From Limnoraphis robusta CS-951 (GTDB lineage: Bacteria > Cyanobacteriota > Cyanobacteriia > Cyanobacteriales > Microcoleaceae), in assembly GCF_000972705.2 (NCBI RefSeq), contig NZ_LATL02000028.1, positions 1 to 8,333 of the forward strand: 8,333 nucleotides of DNA. Direction: 5' to 3'. Shown here piece by piece: positions 6,476 to 8,333 of the stretch. Made by a program: the position numbers and the translations under genes. The notes below the pieces were generated by a model. It saw only the letters and a list, made by a program, of their open reading frames with translations. It was not told the origin of the DNA and did not search any database. Each line of letters begins with the position of its first letter. Position 1 is the stretch's first letter.

Positions 6476-6865
6476 ATGGTACTGAAACACTATCAATCCT
6501 TTCAAGATCAAGAGGATATTGGGCGTCAAGTTCATCAAGTTTTTAATCAACCCGAACAGTGGGGAAATTCTCATCCTCAAGTTCCGGTTATTAAGTTGAA
6601 TGAAGCCGAAGATACGATTGTTGTCAAAGCGATCATACCCAGCTTAGATGAAAAAAGTTTAGAAATGCAAGTGACTCCGGAATCAATTGTACTTTCAGGA
6701 AACTTGTATCATCGTCAACGCCAAACAGAATCCCCATCTAACGAGCGAAAATTTAGTCAAAAGTTTCGCAAAGTGATCGCCCTTCCCCAACCCATCCTCA
6801 CTCCAGACATCAAAACCAACTATGTGAATGGTATTTTGACTCTGATTTTACCCAAAGCTTCCTAA
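6476..6865 (+). CDS. Small heat-shock protein, Hsp20/alpha-crystallin family, short form
   Basis: The ATG at 6476 follows GAGGAG (6463-6468) with seven bases between, giving 129 residues. Residues 36-127 form an alpha-crystallin domain: PVIKLNEAEDTIVVKAIIPSLDEKSLEMQVTPESIVLSG fits the first strands, ERKFSQKFRKVIALPQPI the centre, and TNYVNGILTLILPKAS the final strands (compare the family's A.Y.NGVLTLTLPK). Such proteins hold unfolding proteins in solution without ATP and form large oligomers. Two oddities stand out. The N-terminal arm is short, about 35 residues. The chain stops right after LPKAS, so the C-terminal extension with the I-X-I/V motif, which links subunits into oligomers, is missing. 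It is probably a single-gene unit with its own leader and terminator. Confidence 0.9.
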   Translation: MVLKHYQSFQDQEDIGRQVHQVFNQPEQWGNSHPQVPVIKLNEAEDTIVVKAIIPSLDEKSLEMQVTPESIVLSGNLYHRQRQTESPSNERKFSQKFRKVIALPQPILTPDIKTNYVNGILTLILPKAS

Positions 6866-7003
6866 GCAATCAATCAAACTGAGATTTTCCTAGTTTTCTT
6901 CTTGAATTGACTCGCAGAATTTGAAACAACGCGAATCTTATCGTTTTCAATCGGAGCAAATTCAAGATTTCTAGGATTTAAAAACCTCAATAATTATTAG
7001 ATG

Positions 7004-7030
7004 TCCCGTCAACTCGCTTGGCGGGATTTT
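7004..7030 (+). terminator. Rho-independent terminator downstream of the Hsp20 gene
   Basis: TCCCGTCAA (7004-7012) pairs with TTGGCGGGA (7018-7026), nine pairs with one T-G wobble around CTCGC, followed by TTTT and more T-rich sequence (including eight Ts near 7039-7046). The 138 bases between the Hsp20 stop and this stem hold no ORF of note and would form a long 3' untranslated region, or the site could end a small RNA starting after 6865. Confidence 0.8.
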
Positions 7031-7115
7031 AATTGCAAATTTTTTTTATTTATGGGTGTCATTTGTGATGAATACTCGATTAACAAAGCTGTTGATGATT
7101 TTAACCGGATTTAAA

Positions 7116-7156
7116 ACAGACAGTCTGTATTAGAGAGTGGACACACTAATACGGAC
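7116..7156 (+). promoter_or_regulatory. Overlapping inverted repeats before the 53-residue peptide gene
   Basis: ACAGAC-A-GTCTGT (7116-7128) is a perfect 13-bp operator-like palindrome. Its right arm is part of a second inverted repeat: GTCTGTATTAG (7123-7133) pairs with CTAATACGGAC (7146-7156), eleven pairs with one T-G wobble around a 12-base loop. ACAGAC recurs at 7155-7160, just before the ATG at 7163. In mRNA the second stem would hide GGA (7153-7155), the only ribosome-site-like bases. The sequence could be a repressor operator, a translational switch or both. Confidence 0.45.
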
Positions 7157-7162
7157 AGACTC

Positions 7163-7324
7163 ATGCGGTTCTACACTTTCATCCTGTTATTCAGCGTCCT
7201 CTCAATAGTTTGGGCTAATGCAACTAAAGGTGTCAAAGCGGGTTCATGGTTGCTCGTTCAAGAGAGCGGTGAAGTTAGCTGTACTACTAATTGTCCTGAT
7301 CCTAATCGCGGAAGTGGACGCTAA
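7163..7324 (+). CDS. Small exported peptide, 53 residues, unrecognised
   Basis: The frame ATG 7163 to TAA 7322-7324 encodes 53 residues and I do not recognise a family. Residues 1-20 form a textbook Sec signal peptide: MRFY, a hydrophobic run (TFILLFSVLSIVW) and an Ala-Asn-Ala cleavage site at 18-20. The mature part would be 33 residues, starting TKGVKAGSWLLVQESGEVSC, with two cysteines (C40 and C44, a C-x3-C spacing) that could form a disulphide outside the cytoplasm, and ending CPDPNRGSGR. No clear Shine-Dalgarno sequence is seen; GGA at 7153-7155 is the best and lies inside a hairpin. It stands alone between the 7004-7030 terminator and the next ORF. Coding status rests on the signal-peptide pattern, which is unlikely to arise by chance over the whole frame. 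Confidence 0.6.
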   Translation: MRFYTFILLFSVLSIVWANATKGVKAGSWLLVQESGEVSCTTNCPDPNRGSGR

Positions 7325-7430
7325 TCTAGAACGTCATCAAGAAGTAACAAAGAGAGATTTGTTCAAGCGGATTGAGGGAATTGATTTTTAACTTTTTCCT
7401 GATCAGATCACAAGGTAACTGTACTCAGAT

Positions 7431-7685
7431 GTGACCCCTCTAGCCCTGCTAAAATCTGCTTTAGTTTCTGTTTTTAGCTTACTGTCTTCTAGCTTGGTCG
7501 CTTTTTCCCCATTTTTCCAACAAGTTTCTCTTGCTGAATCGCCGCTCAATAGCAAACTCGAATTGTTTCCGGTTCCATCCGATTTAAAGGGGTCTTTCCA
7601 AGAACAAAACGAACAGAACACAGAAGATTCTACACCAGATGCGAGTCGAGGTGAGAGTCGTCGAACTTCATTGATCGATGTGTGA
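7431..7685 (+). CDS. Possible exported protein, GTG start, perhaps the 5' part of an interrupted gene
   Basis: The frame from GTG 7431 to TGA 7683-7685 encodes 84 residues. Residues 1-35 look like a long signal peptide (MTPLALLKSALVSVFSLLSS..., cleavage plausible after VSLA). The rest is short and hydrophilic (LFPVPSDLKG, then Q/N/E-rich, ending DASRGESRRTSLIDV). No family is recognised. Cyanobacterial DUF928 proteins also start with a signal peptide and carry a Gly/Arg-rich motif, but the match is too weak to claim. GTG is the only start after the in-frame TAA at 7416-7418, and there is no good ribosome site (AAGG at 7412-7415 is 15 bases away). The stop coincides with the GTGA at which the structured RNA candidate begins, so the end may be insertion-made. 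Confidence 0.4.
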   Translation: MTPLALLKSALVSVFSLLSSSLVAFSPFFQQVSLAESPLNSKLELFPVPSDLKGSFQEQNEQNTEDSTPDASRGESRRTSLIDV

Positions 7686-7830
7686 GTGGATACCCCAACC
7701 GACACGCAAGTAGGTTGGGGAGGAAACGAACACCAACTATAGCAGAAATCAGGAGACACCCAACGGGATAGGCAGTTGCTCCTCGACGGAAACCGCCAAG
7801 TCCGCACTGCCTCACCGAGACTGGAGACAG
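7682..7830 (+). ncRNA. Structured RNA candidate, possibly HEARO/omega-RNA-like
   Basis: Starting at GTGA (7682-7685), the + strand shows dense pairing. CCCCAACC (7693-7700) pairs perfectly with GGTTGGGG (7713-7720). GGCAGT (7771-7776) pairs with ACTGCC (7806-7811), enclosing GAC (7785-7787)/GTC (7800-7802). AGGAG (7751-7755) pairs with CTCCT (7779-7783), which lies inside the GGCAGT loop and so makes a pseudoknot. CTG-GAGA-CAG (7821-7830) is capped by a GNRA tetraloop. Unpaired segments are A-rich (GGAAACGAAC, GCAGAAATC), typical of folded RNA. HEARO/omega RNAs guide IscB nucleases and, from memory, begin at ATGA or GTGA with the guide just upstream; an IscB-family gene lies 70 bases away but on the opposite strand. 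The assignment is inference; a different structured RNA is possible, and the 3' end may extend to about 7860. Confidence 0.45.
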
Positions 7831-7838
7831 AATTGAAA

Positions 7839-7854
7839 CCTTTATCAGAAAAGG
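7839..7854 (-). terminator. Weak hairpin downstream of the IscB-family gene
   Basis: CCTTT (7839-7843) and AAAGG (7850-7854) form a five-pair stem. Read on the minus strand it lies 46 bases after the IscB-family stop and is followed by TTTCAATT. It could end that transcript, or be the 3' hairpin of the + strand RNA candidate. Confidence 0.2.
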
Positions 7855-7900
7855 ATTTGACAGAAAAACAGTGTCCTAATCAACTCTTTCTCTGCTATAA

Positions 7901-8332
7901 TTAACATTTGCTTGCCTGGAATTCGCTTTCCTGTTGACAAATCAACCCAGTGGCACGAGCAAGCAACACCACTTTGGACGCTGTAAATTGTCCGAGTCTT
8001 TTCCAATTGAGATCGGACACAGAAATTTGTTTTGCCGTGTCCCCCGAACACCATCCGTAATAGGTTTTTCCGGTTTTTTCCGCCTTGACAAAATCTCCTT
8101 TTCGGATGCCGTGACGGGTTGTTGTACCTCCATATTTTCGTCTTACTCCACCTAATGAGGGAACCATCAAGTGTAATTGACGACGACTAATTGGAGGGCG
8201 ACGAATAACCGTAAACGGTGCATTCGTTATCGTTACAACACCCTCCCAATGACCGTAGTGGTGTCCGGTTTGATATCTGGTAAAAGCGTGAGCCGCCAGT
8301 GTAACGCCATCAACAGCGTGAGTGGCTGGAAT
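7901..8332 (-). CDS. IscB/IsrB-family RNA-guided nuclease, C-terminal part
   Basis: The frame enters from the right edge and ends at TAA 7901-7903; 143 residues are visible and the start lies outside the window. Residues 1-9 (IPATHAVDG) resemble the third RuvC motif, with His5 and Asp8 as the expected catalytic positions. The following part (FTVIRRPPISRRQLHLMVPS, GGVRRKYGGTTTRHGIRKGD, and SGDTAKQISVSDLNWKRLGQ) is, as I recall it, the characteristic C-terminus of RRXRR/IscB proteins of cyanobacteria, the part that contacts the omega RNA and the target-adjacent motif. IscB proteins are ancestors of Cas9 carried by IS200/IS605-like transposons. The HNH domain, which separates IscB from IsrB, would lie outside the window, so the two cannot be told apart. 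The visible frame is intact with no internal stop. Its own omega RNA would be expected upstream, beyond position 8333. Confidence 0.82.
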   Translation of the reverse strand: MPATHAVDGVTLAAHAFTRYQTGHHYGHWEGVVTITNAPFTVIRRPPISRRQLHLMVPSLGGVRRKYGGTTTRHGIRKGDFVKAEKTGKTYYGWCSGDTAKQISVSDLNWKRLGQFTASKVVLLARATGLICQQESEFQASKC

Positions 8333-8333
8333 T

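Noticed and set aside
6866..7003. Possible Yfr1-like small RNA ending at the 7004-7030 terminator
   Set aside because: The ACTCCTCACAC core of Yfr1 is absent and no second stem is seen, so I treat the stretch as the Hsp20 3' untranslated region.
7403..7807. 134-codon minus-strand open frame antisense to the exported ORF
   Set aside because: It is rich in Ser, Cys, Arg and Trp with no domain or ribosome site, and covers the structured RNA region. It is most likely a shadow frame.
7743..7904. 53 sense codons in the same frame as the exported ORF after two stops (7683 and 7740)
   Set aside because: There is no ATG or GTG start with a ribosome site, and the stretch overlaps the dense RNA stems. 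Stop-free runs of this length are common by chance. Reading it as the continuation of a broken gene would need two nonsense changes.

Overview
The window comes from a cyanobacterium. It holds an allophycocyanin operon (apcA-apcB-apcC), four perfect HIP1 octamers (GCGATCGC), two heptanucleotide tandem-repeat tracts and a GTAGGTTGGGT-type palindromic repeat. Gene content and low-complexity repeats suggest a filamentous Oscillatoriales-type genome (Planktothrix/Arthrospira/Oscillatoria-like), but the genus is a guess from general resemblance.

Layout, left to right. 1-246 is a 123-bp unit present twice in tandem, each copy holding a long imperfect inverted repeat. 346-1770 encodes an unrecognised protein with a helical N-terminus, a coiled coil, one membrane segment and two ~79-residue repeats; heptamer repeats run through its stop codon and fill the next 50 bases. 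1819-2197 is the apc control region: an RpaB/HLR1-like element, a candidate promoter and a ~300-nt leader with several stem-loops. apcA (2198-2683), apcB (2764-3249) and apcC (3499-3702) encode the alpha and beta subunits and small core linker of the phycobilisome core; two hairpins follow apcC. 3877-6075 is a long, mostly disordered, acidic protein with three folded-looking segments, on the same strand just downstream of apcC; I cannot assign a function. 6076-6475 carries a terminator-like stem, another heptamer tract and a leader that could act as an RNA thermometer for a short Hsp20 gene (6476-6865), which is followed by a clear Rho-independent terminator (7004-7030).

7031-8333 is the accessory part. 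It contains a 53-residue exported peptide gene (7163-7324) behind a set of inverted repeats, a weak GTG-initiated exported ORF (7431-7685), a probable structured RNA on the + strand starting at a GTGA that overlaps that ORF's stop, and, converging on it from the right edge, the C-terminal part of an IscB/IsrB-type RuvC nuclease (transposon-encoded, RNA-guided OMEGA family). The pairing of a pseudoknotted + strand RNA with a convergent IscB-family gene is the most interesting part of the window: it may be an omega-RNA/HEARO-type element that inserted into or beside the exported-protein gene.

Functionally, the apc genes form one light-harvesting unit. The other genes are single transcription units with their own signals, and I see no evidence that they act with the apc genes, except that the 732-aa protein sits close enough to apcC to deserve a test of co-expression.
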